From Terrabacter sp. Root85 (lineage in GTDB: Bacteria; Actinomycetota; Actinomycetes; Actinomycetales; Dermatophilaceae), in contig NZ_LMIW01000001.1 of assembly GCF_001429185.1 (NCBI RefSeq), forward strand, positions 957,490 to 1,021,489: a stretch of DNA of 64,000 bases, given 5' to 3'. Positions 40,402 through 48,328 of this stretch are shown one piece after another. The notes under the pieces are model-generated. The model did no database searches. It was not told where the DNA came from and was given only the letters and a program-made list of their open reading frames with translations. Positions within the stretch are counted from its first letter, which is position 1; every line of letters begins with the position of its first letter. The translations under genes and the position numbers were made by a program.

Positions 40402-41868
40402 ATGACCGTTACAGGGACCCCATCGCACCTGAGCGCCGCCGAGCGACGGGCCCTCGGCAGGCAGGCGCGGCACCGCGTGCCGCTCGAGGCGCAGGCCGGC
40501 TGGCAACCACCGCCGGGACGACCCGACCCGGTGGGCCTGCTCGAGGCCCAGAACGCGACCCGAGAGCCAGACCTCGTTCCGGTCCGGCACGGCCGGATGA
40601 TGGTGTCCGCGTTCACCTTCTACCGCGGCTCGGCCGCGATCATGGCCGCCGACCTGGCGACCAGGCGGACCGCGAGGCTCGATGTGCAGCTGTGTGGCGA
40701 CGCCCACCTGTCGAACTTCGGGGTCTACGCATCGCCGGAACGGCAGCTGCTCTTCGACCTCAACGACTTCGACGAGACGCTGCCCGGCCCGTTCGAGTTC
40801 GACGTCTGGCGGTTGGCCGCCAGCTTCGTCATCGCGGCGCGCCACAACCAGTTCGAGCCCTCGGACGTCCGCGAGATCTGCCTGACCGTGGGCAGGTCCT
40901 ACCGGGAGGCGATGGCGGAGTTCGCACAGCAGGACACGCTGGACGTCTGGTATGCCCGCCTGTCCGAAGCCGAGTTGCGGGCAGGGATGAAGCAGGCCCG
41001 CCGGAGCCTGGTGGCCCCGGACAAGGACAGCAAGGGCCACCAGCACGCCGCGGCCAAGCACGCAGGCGCGTCGATCAAGTCAGGGGAGGCCCTGCTGCGG
41101 AAGGCACACCGCCGGACCAACCTGCAGGCGCTGGCCAAGCTCACCGAGGTCGTCGACGGAAAGCAGCGCATCGTCAGCCAACCACCCGTGCTCATCCCGC
41201 GCCGCGAGCTCGAGAAGTACTACGAGCTGGACGCCGCCGACGTCGAGGACATCATCAGGCAGTTCTTCGCGCGCTACAGCGTGACGCTGAGCGACAGCCA
41301 GCGGCGCCTGCTCGACCGGTACACGATCGTCGACGTCGCCCGCAAGGTCGTCGGCGTCGGCTCCGTGGGGACCCGGGCCTTCGTGGCGCTGCTGGAGGGT
41401 CGCGACGAGAGGGACCCCCTGTTCCTCCAGGTGAAGGAGGCGACCCGGTCCGTCCTCGAGGCGCACCTGCCCAGAAGCGCGTACGCCGACTCGGGCCAGC
41501 GCGTCGTCGAGGGCCAACGCCTGCTCCAGTCGGCGTCAGACATCTTCCTCGGCTGGTCCGCGGGCATCGAGACGGACCGCTTCTACTACTGGCGCCAGCT
41601 CAGAGACATGAAGGGGGCGGCGGTCGTCGAGGCGATGATCCCGGCCGGCATGACCTTCTACGCGCAGATCTGCGGCTGGACGCTGGCCCGCGCACACGCG
41701 AGGACGGGCGACCCCGTCGCCATAGCGGCCTACCTCGGCCGCAAGCGGCGGTTCGAGAAGGCAGTCGCCGAGTTCGCGGAACACTACGCCGTCCAGAACG
41801 ACCACGACTACGAGGCCTTTCTGGACGCCATCAGCTCAGGCCGGATCGAAGCGCGTGAAGGGGTCTGA
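40402..41868 (+). CDS. DUF2252 (kinase-fold-like) protein
   Basis: The 488-residue protein belongs to DUF2252. The conserved part QLCGDAHLSNFGVY and FDLNDFDETLPGPFEFD resembles the catalytic GDxHxxN and metal-binding DxD of aminoglycoside-phosphotransferase-like kinases. Whether it phosphorylates anything is unknown. TAGGAG precedes ATG 40402. The gene is tightly packed between SulP and a small channel gene, so its product may act on or with these membrane proteins. That link is inference from position. Confidence 0.88.
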   Translation: MTVTGTPSHLSAAERRALGRQARHRVPLEAQAGWQPPPGRPDPVGLLEAQNATREPDLVPVRHGRMMVSAFTFYRGSAAIMAADLATRRTARLDVQLCGDAHLSNFGVYASPERQLLFDLNDFDETLPGPFEFDVWRLAASFVIAARHNQFEPSDVREICLTVGRSYREAMAEFAQQDTLDVWYARLSEAELRAGMKQARRSLVAPDKDSKGHQHAAAKHAGASIKSGEALLRKAHRRTNLQALAKLTEVVDGKQRIVSQPPVLIPRRELEKYYELDAADVEDIIRQFFARYSVTLSDSQRRLLDRYTIVDVARKVVGVGSVGTRAFVALLEGRDERDPLFLQVKEATRSVLEAHLPRSAYADSGQRVVEGQRLLQSASDIFLGWSAGIETDRFYYWRQLRDMKGAAVVEAMIPAGMTFYAQICGWTLARAHARTGDPVAIAAYLGRKRRFEKAVAEFAEHYAVQNDHDYEAFLDAISSGRIEAREGV

Positions 41869-41872
41869 GGTG

Positions 41873-42451
41873 ATGGTCGGATCCTCGCCGCAGCACGCTG
41901 AAGACCCCGCGCCACCGGTGACGGCCATCCTGATCGCGCCCCCGCGTCGAGTGGTCGTCGTGGCGTTGCTCCGGGTCACCCTGTCGCTGGTCGTGGCCGT
42001 CGTCGTCTACTTCCGCATCCCGCTCACAGGGTCGTCGGACGCGCGGTCGATCACGATCTTCGTCTCCGGGTTGGTCGTCGTCGTCGTGACGCTCGCCTTC
42101 CAGACCCGCGGAATCGTTCGTTCGCCGTTTCCCCTGCTCCGGACGGTGGAAGCCCTCGCGACGACGGGTCCGCTGTTCCTCATCGTTTTCGCCAGCTCGC
42201 ACTACGTCATCGACAACGTCGATCCCGGCAGCTACACGCAGCCGATGACACGGCTCGATGCTCTCTACTACACGGTGACGACGTTCGCGACCGTCGGTTA
42301 CGGGGACATCTCACCCGTGTCGCAGACCGCGCGACTCGTGGCAACGCTGCAGATGCTGCTCGGTCTCGTCTTCCTGGGCCTCGTGGCGCGGGTCATCACC
42401 GGAGCAACGCGACTCGGGATGAAGCGGCGGCGCGAGGACCACGAGAGCTGA
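41873..42451 (+). CDS. Small K+ channel (2-4 membrane helices, TVGYGD filter)
   Basis: The 192-residue protein has membrane segments at about 30-50, 60-80 and 95-115, a pore loop with the selectivity filter TVGYGD near 145 and a last helix (LQMLLGLVFLGLVARVI). It is a compact bacterial K+ channel without a regulatory domain. ATG 41873 is preferred: AAGGGG lies 9 nt upstream and the start comes 4 nt after the DUF2252 stop. A GTG at 41855 would overlap that gene. It is the last gene of the MFS-SulP-DUF2252-channel run. Confidence 0.88.
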   Translation: MVGSSPQHAEDPAPPVTAILIAPPRRVVVVALLRVTLSLVVAVVVYFRIPLTGSSDARSITIFVSGLVVVVVTLAFQTRGIVRSPFPLLRTVEALATTGPLFLIVFASSHYVIDNVDPGSYTQPMTRLDALYYTVTTFATVGYGDISPVSQTARLVATLQMLLGLVFLGLVARVITGATRLGMKRRREDHES

Positions 42452-42576
42452 CCGCCCGATCACGGCGGAGACCACGACCCAGTCCCCCTGCCGGGTCGAT
42501 CGACCAGCGATCACCCCGTAGGAGTTGGGCTGCGATGGATGGGATCGTCCGTGGCTCCGTCGAGCCGACCGGGCCG

Positions 42577-44409
42577 TCAGCCGACCAGCTCGTGGAGGTG
42601 GACGCCGTGGTCCGTGGCGATCAGCTCGGCGGCCTTCTCGCCGATCATGATGGCCGCGGCGTTGGTGTTGCCGCTGACGACGTTCGGCATCACGCTCGCA
42701 TCGGCGACACGCAGGGCCCCGATGCCGTGCACCCGCAGCCGCGGGTCGACGACCTCACCGATCCGGCAGGTCGACGTCGCGTGGTAGACGGTCAGCGCGT
42801 AGTGGCGGGCCAGGTCCTCCAGCAACGCGTCGCTCGGTTCGGATCCGACCTCGTGGCCGTGGGCCCGCGCCAGGTGCGGCGGGATGACCGGCTCACCGAG
42901 GCCACCGCCGGGCCACGCCTTCGCGATCTCGAGGGCCCGGCGCATCACGGCGACCATGACCAACACGTCGTGCGGGTCGCCGAAGTAGTTGAACGCGATG
43001 CGCGGTGGGACCGCTGGGTCGGCGCTGGCCAGCGTCACCGAACCCTCGGAGTGGGGTTGCACCGGATTCGGCAGCACGACCACCTGGCCGTGCGTCGGGT
43101 CGAGGAAGGACTCCGGGTCCTCGAAGAACGCGGACGGCGGGAGTCGGAAGACGCCCTCCCAGATCGCCGGTGTGTACCCGGTCGCGAGGAAGCCGATCTG
43201 CGCGTCATGGGTGTGCTCGTCGCCCAGCCCGGTCGAGAAGAACGCGACGGCGTCGTAGAGCGAGGATGACGCGATGCCGCGGCCGGTCGTGAACCACTCG
43301 CCGATGCGGCGCTCGGCTTCGGCCTTGGCAGCGGCCAGGGGCTCGGGGAGGTCGACATCGTCGGCCGGGTCGGCCGGGAGCGGACCAGCCGGCGCCCGGA
43401 GCGCGTCCGGGCCGAGGGACATGGCGACCTCGGTCATCGTCTCGCCGATGCCGTCGGCGGCGAACATCAAGGGCGTGTGGAGGTGGTCCTTGAGGTGACG
43501 CCCCACGTCCGGGAGGTCGACGAGGCAGTCCACCCCGACGGTGGCGAGCTCGTCGCGGGCCCCGACCCCCGAGAGGAGCAGGAGGTGCGGCGACCCGATG
43601 GCGCCCGCGCACAGCACCACCTCGGTGCCCGCGGCCACCTCCTCGAGGGTGCCGTCCCCGGTGCGGTAGGCGACCCCGGTGGCGCGGGCTCCCTCCCCGT
43701 CCGCCTCGATGAGGATCCGCTCGACGAGCGCGCCGGTGACCACGGTGAGGTTCTCGCGGTCCATCGCGGGTTCGAGGTAGGCGTGGAAGGTCGAGCTGCG
43801 CCGGCCGTCCTTCGTCGTCGTCTGGAAGAGCGAGGCCACCCCCTGGGGTTCGAGGCGGTCGCGACCGTTGTAGTCACCCTGCTTCAGGCCCGTGGCGCCC
43901 GCGGCCTCGACGAACTGGTTCGAGGCGCGGAGGATCGGCTGGCGTACCGACACACCCAGCGGTCCGTGGTGGCCGTGCACGTCGAGGTCGGAGTGCAGCT
44001 CGGGACTGTGCACGAAGCCCTCGGCCTTGCGGAAGTAGGGCAGGACCTCGTCGTAGGACCAGCCCTCCGCGCCGCCCGCGGCCCACGAGTCGAAGTCGCC
44101 GGGGTGCCCTCGCACGTATGCCATGTAGTTGAGGCCGGAGGAGCCGCCGAGCATCTTTCCCCGCGGCACCATCATCTGGCCGCCGACGAGGCCCTTTCCG
44201 ACACCACCGGGGTCGCCGTTGTACATCCAGTCGGTCGCGGGGTCGTTCTGCAGGCTCGCGACCGCCGCCGGCACGAGCTCAGCGGGCGGGGGCGGGCCGC
44301 CGGCCTCGAGCAGGCACACCGTGACAGCCGGGTCCTCGCTCAGCCGGGCAGCGACCACGGCGCCCGCCGATCCCGCCCCCACGATCACGTAGTCGTACGT
44401 CGAGCCCAT
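42577..44409 (-). CDS. GMC family oxidoreductase (choline-dehydrogenase-like)
   Basis: The 610-residue flavoprotein begins with the FAD motif YVIVGAGSAGAVVAARL and LLEAGG, then GKMLGGSSGLNYMAYVRG, a GMC signature. The second signature LCAGAIGSPHLLLLSGVG is near residue 260-280. The active-site His lies in TVYHATSTCRIG and the C-terminal Asn in VSGNTNAAAIM. GMC enzymes oxidise alcohols such as choline, glucose or long-chain alcohols; the substrate is unknown. ATG 44409 has AGGTGG upstream; a further upstream frame looks non-native. It converges on the channel gene across 125 bp with no hairpin seen. Confidence 0.93.
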   Translation of the reverse strand: MGSTYDYVIVGAGSAGAVVAARLSEDPAVTVCLLEAGGPPPPAELVPAAVASLQNDPATDWMYNGDPGGVGKGLVGGQMMVPRGKMLGGSSGLNYMAYVRGHPGDFDSWAAGGAEGWSYDEVLPYFRKAEGFVHSPELHSDLDVHGHHGPLGVSVRQPILRASNQFVEAAGATGLKQGDYNGRDRLEPQGVASLFQTTTKDGRRSSTFHAYLEPAMDRENLTVVTGALVERILIEADGEGARATGVAYRTGDGTLEEVAAGTEVVLCAGAIGSPHLLLLSGVGARDELATVGVDCLVDLPDVGRHLKDHLHTPLMFAADGIGETMTEVAMSLGPDALRAPAGPLPADPADDVDLPEPLAAAKAEAERRIGEWFTTGRGIASSSLYDAVAFFSTGLGDEHTHDAQIGFLATGYTPAIWEGVFRLPPSAFFEDPESFLDPTHGQVVVLPNPVQPHSEGSVTLASADPAVPPRIAFNYFGDPHDVLVMVAVMRRALEIAKAWPGGGLGEPVIPPHLARAHGHEVGSEPSDALLEDLARHYALTVYHATSTCRIGEVVDPRLRVHGIGALRVADASVMPNVVSGNTNAAAIMIGEKAAELIATDHGVHLHELVG

Positions 44410-44525
44410 CGTTACCACCTCGTCGTGGTGCCTCGCCGAGCGGCGGGGACGGTCTCGCCACGCAACCACACTCCGGGAGGGGAGACAAGGGAGCCGGCGT
44501 CCCAGCGGCGACGTCGGTCAGCCAG

Positions 44526-45119
44526 TCAGTGGAGGGTCTCGTGGTGACGGCACATCTCGACGAACGTCGCGATGCGCGCGGCCCGGGTCTCCGGCTTCTT
44601 GGCGTCGCCGATGCGGTAGAGGATCGCGTAGCGGTTGGCGCCCGTGAGTGTCTCGAAGAACGCCTTGGCCTCCGGGTCGGCAGCGAGCGCGGCGGCCAGG
44701 TCGTCGGGCACGGTCGCGCTCTTCTGACCGGCATACGCTGCCGCCCACCGGCCGTCCGCCTTCGCCGCGTCGACCTTCGCCTGCCCTGCCGGGCGCATGC
44801 GGCCGGCCGTGATCAGCGCCTCAGCCTTGTCCCGGTTGATCTGCGACCACTTGCTCCGCGGTCCTCGCGGGGTGAACCTCTGCAACCAGTAGGTCTCGTC
44901 GTAGCCCCGCTTCTGCCCGTCGATCCAGCCGTGACAGAGGGCGACGTCGAGCGCCTCGACGTAGGTGACCGTCTCGGCCGCCCCCGCCTTGCCGATCTTG
45001 AGCCAGAAGCCGCGGCGGTCGAGGTGGTGCTCGTCAAACCAGGCCTCGCAGTCGGAGAGCGTGGCGAACGAGATCACCGGCTCACCGGCCAGCTCCTCCG
45101 GCGCCTGCTCGTCGGACAT
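44526..45119 (-). CDS. YdeI family protein
   Basis: The 197-residue protein matches the YdeI/OmpD-associated family: FWLKIGKAGAAETVTYVEAL, LDVALCHGWIDGQKRGYDE, FTPRGPRSKWSQINRDKAE, and the C-terminal IGDAKKPETRAARIATFV. Members occur beside stress and resistance genes, and one is linked to tolerance of antimicrobial peptides; the biochemistry is unknown. It lies 12 bp downstream of the MBL gene on the same strand and is probably in the same operon. A CAGGAT box 6 nt before the ATG could also allow a separate leaderless start. Confidence 0.88.
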   Translation of the reverse strand: MSDEQAPEELAGEPVISFATLSDCEAWFDEHHLDRRGFWLKIGKAGAAETVTYVEALDVALCHGWIDGQKRGYDETYWLQRFTPRGPRSKWSQINRDKAEALITAGRMRPAGQAKVDAAKADGRWAAAYAGQKSATVPDDLAAALAADPEAKAFFETLTGANRYAILYRIGDAKKPETRAARIATFVEMCRHHETLH

Positions 45120-45131
45120 ACGGCCATCCTG

Positions 45132-45815
45132 TCATCGGCCGCCGACGGGGTGGCCGGCTGCCGCTGGGCGCCAGGGCTCGTGCTGGTGCGAGAGCCAGAC
45201 CTCGTCGGGGGCGAGTGCCCGGATCAGCCGCTGGCCCTCGGTGCGCGGATGGTCGAGCTCGTCGAAGAAGACCGCCGTGTCACCGGCGATGACGACGGAG
45301 CGACCGCCCGTGCGGACGACCACGACCTGCGAGCCTCGCGTGTGGCCGGGGGTCGACACGAGCTGGATGCCGGGCAGCAGCTCGAGCGTGCCGTCGACGG
45401 TCTCGTAGTCCACTCCCGGCGCCTCGACCCACTCGCGGATCGTGTAGTCGTCCTGGGTCCGCGCGTCATCCAGCTCCGCCCTCTGGACGTACACCGGCTT
45501 GCCGGCAAAGAGGTGGTTGCCACCGCAGTGGTCGAAGTGCAGATGGGTGTTGACCACGACGTCGATGCCGGCCACGTCGAAGCCGGACTGCTCGCTCAGT
45601 GGAGTCAGCCGAGGATCCATGTCGTCGACCGCAGGGTGCAGCTGCGTCATGCCGGTGTCGACCAGCACGCGCGCGTCGGGATGGTCGATGACGTGCACGT
45701 AGACCGGCATCCGCTCGCCGTCGGCCAGCAGCTCGGCGACGAGGACGGGAGTGACCGTCACCGTCGATGGCCCGCCTTCCGATTCCGCGCCCGTCTCCAT
45801 CCGTGGATCACCCAT
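45132..45815 (-). CDS. Metallo-beta-lactamase fold hydrolase (N-acyl homoserine lactonase-like)
   Basis: The 227-residue protein has the dinuclear metal motif NTHLHFDHCGGN (about residues 88-99), a later His in STPGHTRGSQ, Asp in IAGDTAVF and His in LSHQHEPW. Order, spacing and the RVLVDTGM start fit the AHL-lactonase (AttM/AiiA) branch of the MBL superfamily. Such enzymes open lactone rings, so it may quench quorum signals or act on metabolic lactones. It may share an operon with the YdeI gene downstream. Confidence 0.9.
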   Translation of the reverse strand: MGDPRMETGAESEGGPSTVTVTPVLVAELLADGERMPVYVHVIDHPDARVLVDTGMTQLHPAVDDMDPRLTPLSEQSGFDVAGIDVVVNTHLHFDHCGGNHLFAGKPVYVQRAELDDARTQDDYTIREWVEAPGVDYETVDGTLELLPGIQLVSTPGHTRGSQVVVVRTGGRSVVIAGDTAVFFDELDHPRTEGQRLIRALAPDEVWLSHQHEPWRPAAAGHPVGGR

Positions 45816-45897
45816 GGTGGCCAGTCTGGGGCAGAGCGGCGGACGACGGTGGCCAAGTGCCGAAGTCGGCCACCGTCGCTCGCCGATGCGTCCTGCG

Positions 45898-46272
45898 TCA
45901 GTCGCCGGGCGCGTCCGGGCCGGTGGAGATCTGGCGCAGCGTCGAGATCACCGTGACCTCGGGCCAGTGCTCGGCGTGCAGCTCGGCGAACTTCCGCTGG
46001 TCGGCCACGGCCTCCTCGACGGTGTCGTACTGCAGGATCGACCATCCGCCGATGACCTCCTTGGACTCGGCGTACGGCCCGTCGTGCTGGGTGATCTCAC
46101 CCTGGCTGACGACGAAGTTCACGGCGTCCTCCGTCCCGTAGAGCCCACCACCGTCGAGGAACACGCCCGCGGCGGCCCGCTCGCCGACGTGGACGTCCAT
46201 CGCGTCGAAGAGCGCCTGCGGCGGCGTCCCGATCCCCTCTTCCATCCTCACGAACCCCATGAAACGCGGCAT
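45898..46272 (-). CDS. YCII-related domain protein
   Basis: The 124-residue protein starts MPRFMGFVRMEEG and shows the YCII/DGPF-type core: GERAAAGVFLDGGGL, ITQHDGPYAESKEVIGGW and the C-terminal LHAEHWPEVTVIS. The DGPYAESKE segment is the hallmark of the group often encoded next to ECF sigma factors, though none is here. Function is unknown; relatives are small dehalogenase-like dimers. ATG 46272 follows GGAGGAG. It is divergent from a DHFR-like gene with a 221-bp gap. Confidence 0.88.
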   Translation of the reverse strand: MPRFMGFVRMEEGIGTPPQALFDAMDVHVGERAAAGVFLDGGGLYGTEDAVNFVVSQGEITQHDGPYAESKEVIGGWSILQYDTVEEAVADQRKFAELHAEHWPEVTVISTLRQISTGPDAPGD

Positions 46273-46493
46273 GTCGATCACTCCTCCTGGTTGCTGTGGT
46301 GTCCTTCGTACTCGTACGTCGACCGGGTGGGCAGGTCCTCGACACACGTCTCGAGAATTCTTCGGAAGCCCAGAATGATCCGCTCCGCCGTGCCCCGACG
46401 GTGTCGTCACCCAGCACTAGAGTCGGCACGGTCGCCAAGCACCTGCCTCGCGGCGACCACCGGCGAGCGCCTGGACCATCACGGAGGACACCG

Positions 46494-47126
46494 ATGTCAC
46501 GCACCCGGATCCACAACTTCTCGATCTCCCTCGACGGGTTCGCCACCGGCGAGCCGCAGTCGCTCGAGACCCCCTTCGGGCACGCCGGCCAGAAGCTCCA
46601 CACGTGGATGATGCGCACCCAGTACTGGGACCCGGACGGCACCGACGGGGTCGACCACGCCTACGCCGAGCGCCACGGCCCCGGCATCGGCGCGGAGATC
46701 ATGGGCGCCAACAAGTTCGGCCCGCCCGGCTGGCACGACGACCCGGACTGGAAGGGGTGGTGGGGCCCCAACCCGCCGTTCCACACACCCGTCTTCGTCC
46801 TCACCCACCACGCCCGCCCCTCCCTCGAGATGGAGGGCGGCAACGTCTTCCACTTCCTCGAGGCCACCCCGGGCGAGGCGCTCGAGACGGCCCGCGCGGC
46901 CGCCGACGGCCAGGACATCCGGATCGGTGGCGGCGCCACCGTCGTCCGCGACTTCCTCGCCGCCGGGCTCGTCGACCACCTGCACCTCGTCCAGGTCCCG
47001 ATCGTGCTCGGCCGCGGCGTCCGCCTCTGGGACGGTCTCGAGGGCGTCGAGGACGCCTTCGACATCGAGACCGTCGCCTCCCCGACCGGTGTCACGCACT
47101 TCACCTTCACCCGCAAGGCGTCGTGA
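46494..47126 (+). CDS. Dihydrofolate reductase-like (RibD C-terminal type) protein 1
   Basis: The 210-residue protein fits the RibD-C/DHFR-like family: NFSISLDGFATG at the start, EIMGANKFGPPGWH, VFVLTHHARP and IRIGGGATVVRDFLAAGLVD with the Gly-rich NADPH site. Functions of the group beyond RibD are unknown; they are probably NADPH-dependent reductases. ATG 46494 follows GGAGGA. Two further relatives lie at 51645-52226 and 59057-59647. Confidence 0.9.
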   Translation: MSRTRIHNFSISLDGFATGEPQSLETPFGHAGQKLHTWMMRTQYWDPDGTDGVDHAYAERHGPGIGAEIMGANKFGPPGWHDDPDWKGWWGPNPPFHTPVFVLTHHARPSLEMEGGNVFHFLEATPGEALETARAAADGQDIRIGGGATVVRDFLAAGLVDHLHLVQVPIVLGRGVRLWDGLEGVEDAFDIETVASPTGVTHFTFTRKAS

Positions 47127-47211
47127 GGTCACGTCCCACGCGGGCCCGGGCACGCGGCATACGCCATCGGTGGGGGTGACGCGTCCAGACGGGCACTGGC
47201 AGGCTGGCTGC

Positions 47212-47721
47212 ATGATCCTGCCGAAGGTGCGCGACCCGCGCCTCGTGACGATCCGCCGTGGCGGACTGCTCACCGACGCAGATCACCGGCTGCTGTCGCT
47301 GTGGGCCGCCACGTGCGCTGAGCACGTGCTGCATCTCTTCGAGGCGGAGGCGTCGTCGGACACTCGCCCTCGGGACGCCATCGATGCGGCTCGGGCGTGG
47401 GCCCGCGGCGAGATGAGGATGATGGATGCGCGAGCCCGCGGTGGGCTTGCGATGGGAGCCGCCCGGCCGCTGCAGGGAGCGGCCCGGTTTGCGGCATACG
47501 CTGCCGGCCAGGCAGCCTGCGTGGGCCACGTGGCCGAGCACGACCTGGGCGCCTCCGCGTACGCGATCAAGGCCGCTCGCGCTGCACACCCCCACGAGGT
47601 CGACGCCGGACGGCTCGAGCGTGACTGGCAGCGAGACCAGCTCGACGCCCGGGTCCGCGCACTCGTCCTCGACGACCAGGTCCGCCGGAACGCCATCTGC
47701 TGGGGCGTCTTCGAGGACTGA
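47212..47721 (+). CDS. Putative immunity protein (Imm5-like)
   Basis: The 169-residue all-helical protein resembles the putative immunity family of polymorphic toxin systems (Imm5): LSLWAATCAEHVLHLFEAE, RDAIDAARAWARGEMRM, and AAYAAGQAACVGHVAEHDLGASAYAIKAA. In other bacteria such genes protect against a co-encoded toxin, but no toxin, secretion or Rhs/WXG gene is in this window. It may be an orphan immunity gene or have another function. CAGGCT lies 6 nt before the ATG, a weak possible leaderless start. One GTATGCCG-class octamer lies upstream (47155). Confidence 0.8.
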   Translation: MILPKVRDPRLVTIRRGGLLTDADHRLLSLWAATCAEHVLHLFEAEASSDTRPRDAIDAARAWARGEMRMMDARARGGLAMGAARPLQGAARFAAYAAGQAACVGHVAEHDLGASAYAIKAARAAHPHEVDAGRLERDWQRDQLDARVRALVLDDQVRRNAICWGVFED

Positions 47722-47808
47722 CGATGCCAGGCCCCCAGCACCGGCCAGGCGGCCACGGGCCCACGCCACACGGCACACGGCACACGGCATCGGTCGCGGT
47801 GACGCGGC

Positions 47809-47814
47809 TAGCGT
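47809..47814 (+). promoter_or_regulatory. -10 box TAGCGT of putative leaderless NTF2-like transcript
   Basis: TAGCGT is followed by 7 nt and GTG 47822 with no ribosome-binding sequence. Three CACACGG copies lie 30 bp upstream. Confidence 0.5.
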
Positions 47815-47821
47815 GTGGGCC

Positions 47822-48283
47822 GTGACGACAGACCTGACGGCAGACGAGACCACCGACCACGCCGCGATCCAGGGGATGGTGGACGCGTTCTTCGGGGCGT
47901 TCGTCTCGGGGCCCGGCTGCGCCGAGCGGATGGACCTGCTGCGCGGGCTGCTGCTCCCGCGGGCCGTCATCGTGCGCACGTGCGGGATGGAGCCCGCGGT
48001 CATGGGTGTCGAGGAGTTCATCGCACCGCGGGAAGCGCTGCTGACCGGCGGCTCGCTCACCGACTTCCGCGAGTGGCCCGCCACGGGGCGCGTCGAGGTC
48101 TTCGGCGACATCGCGCACTGGTTCGACAGCTACGCCAAGGCGGGCACGCAGGAGGGCGAGCCGTTCACCGGGAGCGGGATGAAGACGATCCAGCTCGTCC
48201 GCACCGCCGACGGGTGGCGGATCAGCGCAGCCGCGTGGGACGACGAGCGCGAGGGCCTGACGCTGCCGACCGACGCCGGCTGA
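47822..48283 (+). CDS. NTF2/SnoaL-like protein
   Basis: The 153-residue protein has the SnoaL/NTF2-like pattern: MVDAFFGAFV at the start, FIAPREALLTGG in the middle, and IAHWFDSYAKAG, TIQLVRTADGWRISAAAWDDE at the end, the DGW-R-I strand being typical. These small cone-shaped proteins bind ligands or act as isomerases, cyclases or dehydratases; the activity is not clear. The GTG start is marked by a -10 box 7 nt upstream. The hydrolase-LuxR gene starts 45 bp downstream. Confidence 0.85.
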   Translation: MTTDLTADETTDHAAIQGMVDAFFGAFVSGPGCAERMDLLRGLLLPRAVIVRTCGMEPAVMGVEEFIAPREALLTGGSLTDFREWPATGRVEVFGDIAHWFDSYAKAGTQEGEPFTGSGMKTIQLVRTADGWRISAAAWDDEREGLTLPTDAG

Positions 48284-48328
48284 GACCACCCGGATCCAGC
48301 CGGCGCCCGGCTGCGGTTCACTGGGATC

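Noticed and set aside
42518-42560. Ribosome site and ATG (TAGGAG, ATG 42535) after the channel gene, opening a 244-codon frame
   Set aside because: The frame runs antisense into the GMC gene and has no protein-like features. It could be the start of a gene cut off at a boundary, but only about 15 codons precede the overlap, so I do not list it.
46353-46360. AGAATTCT palindrome in the YCII/DHFR divergent gap
   Set aside because: Eight bases alone are too short to support a regulatory claim.
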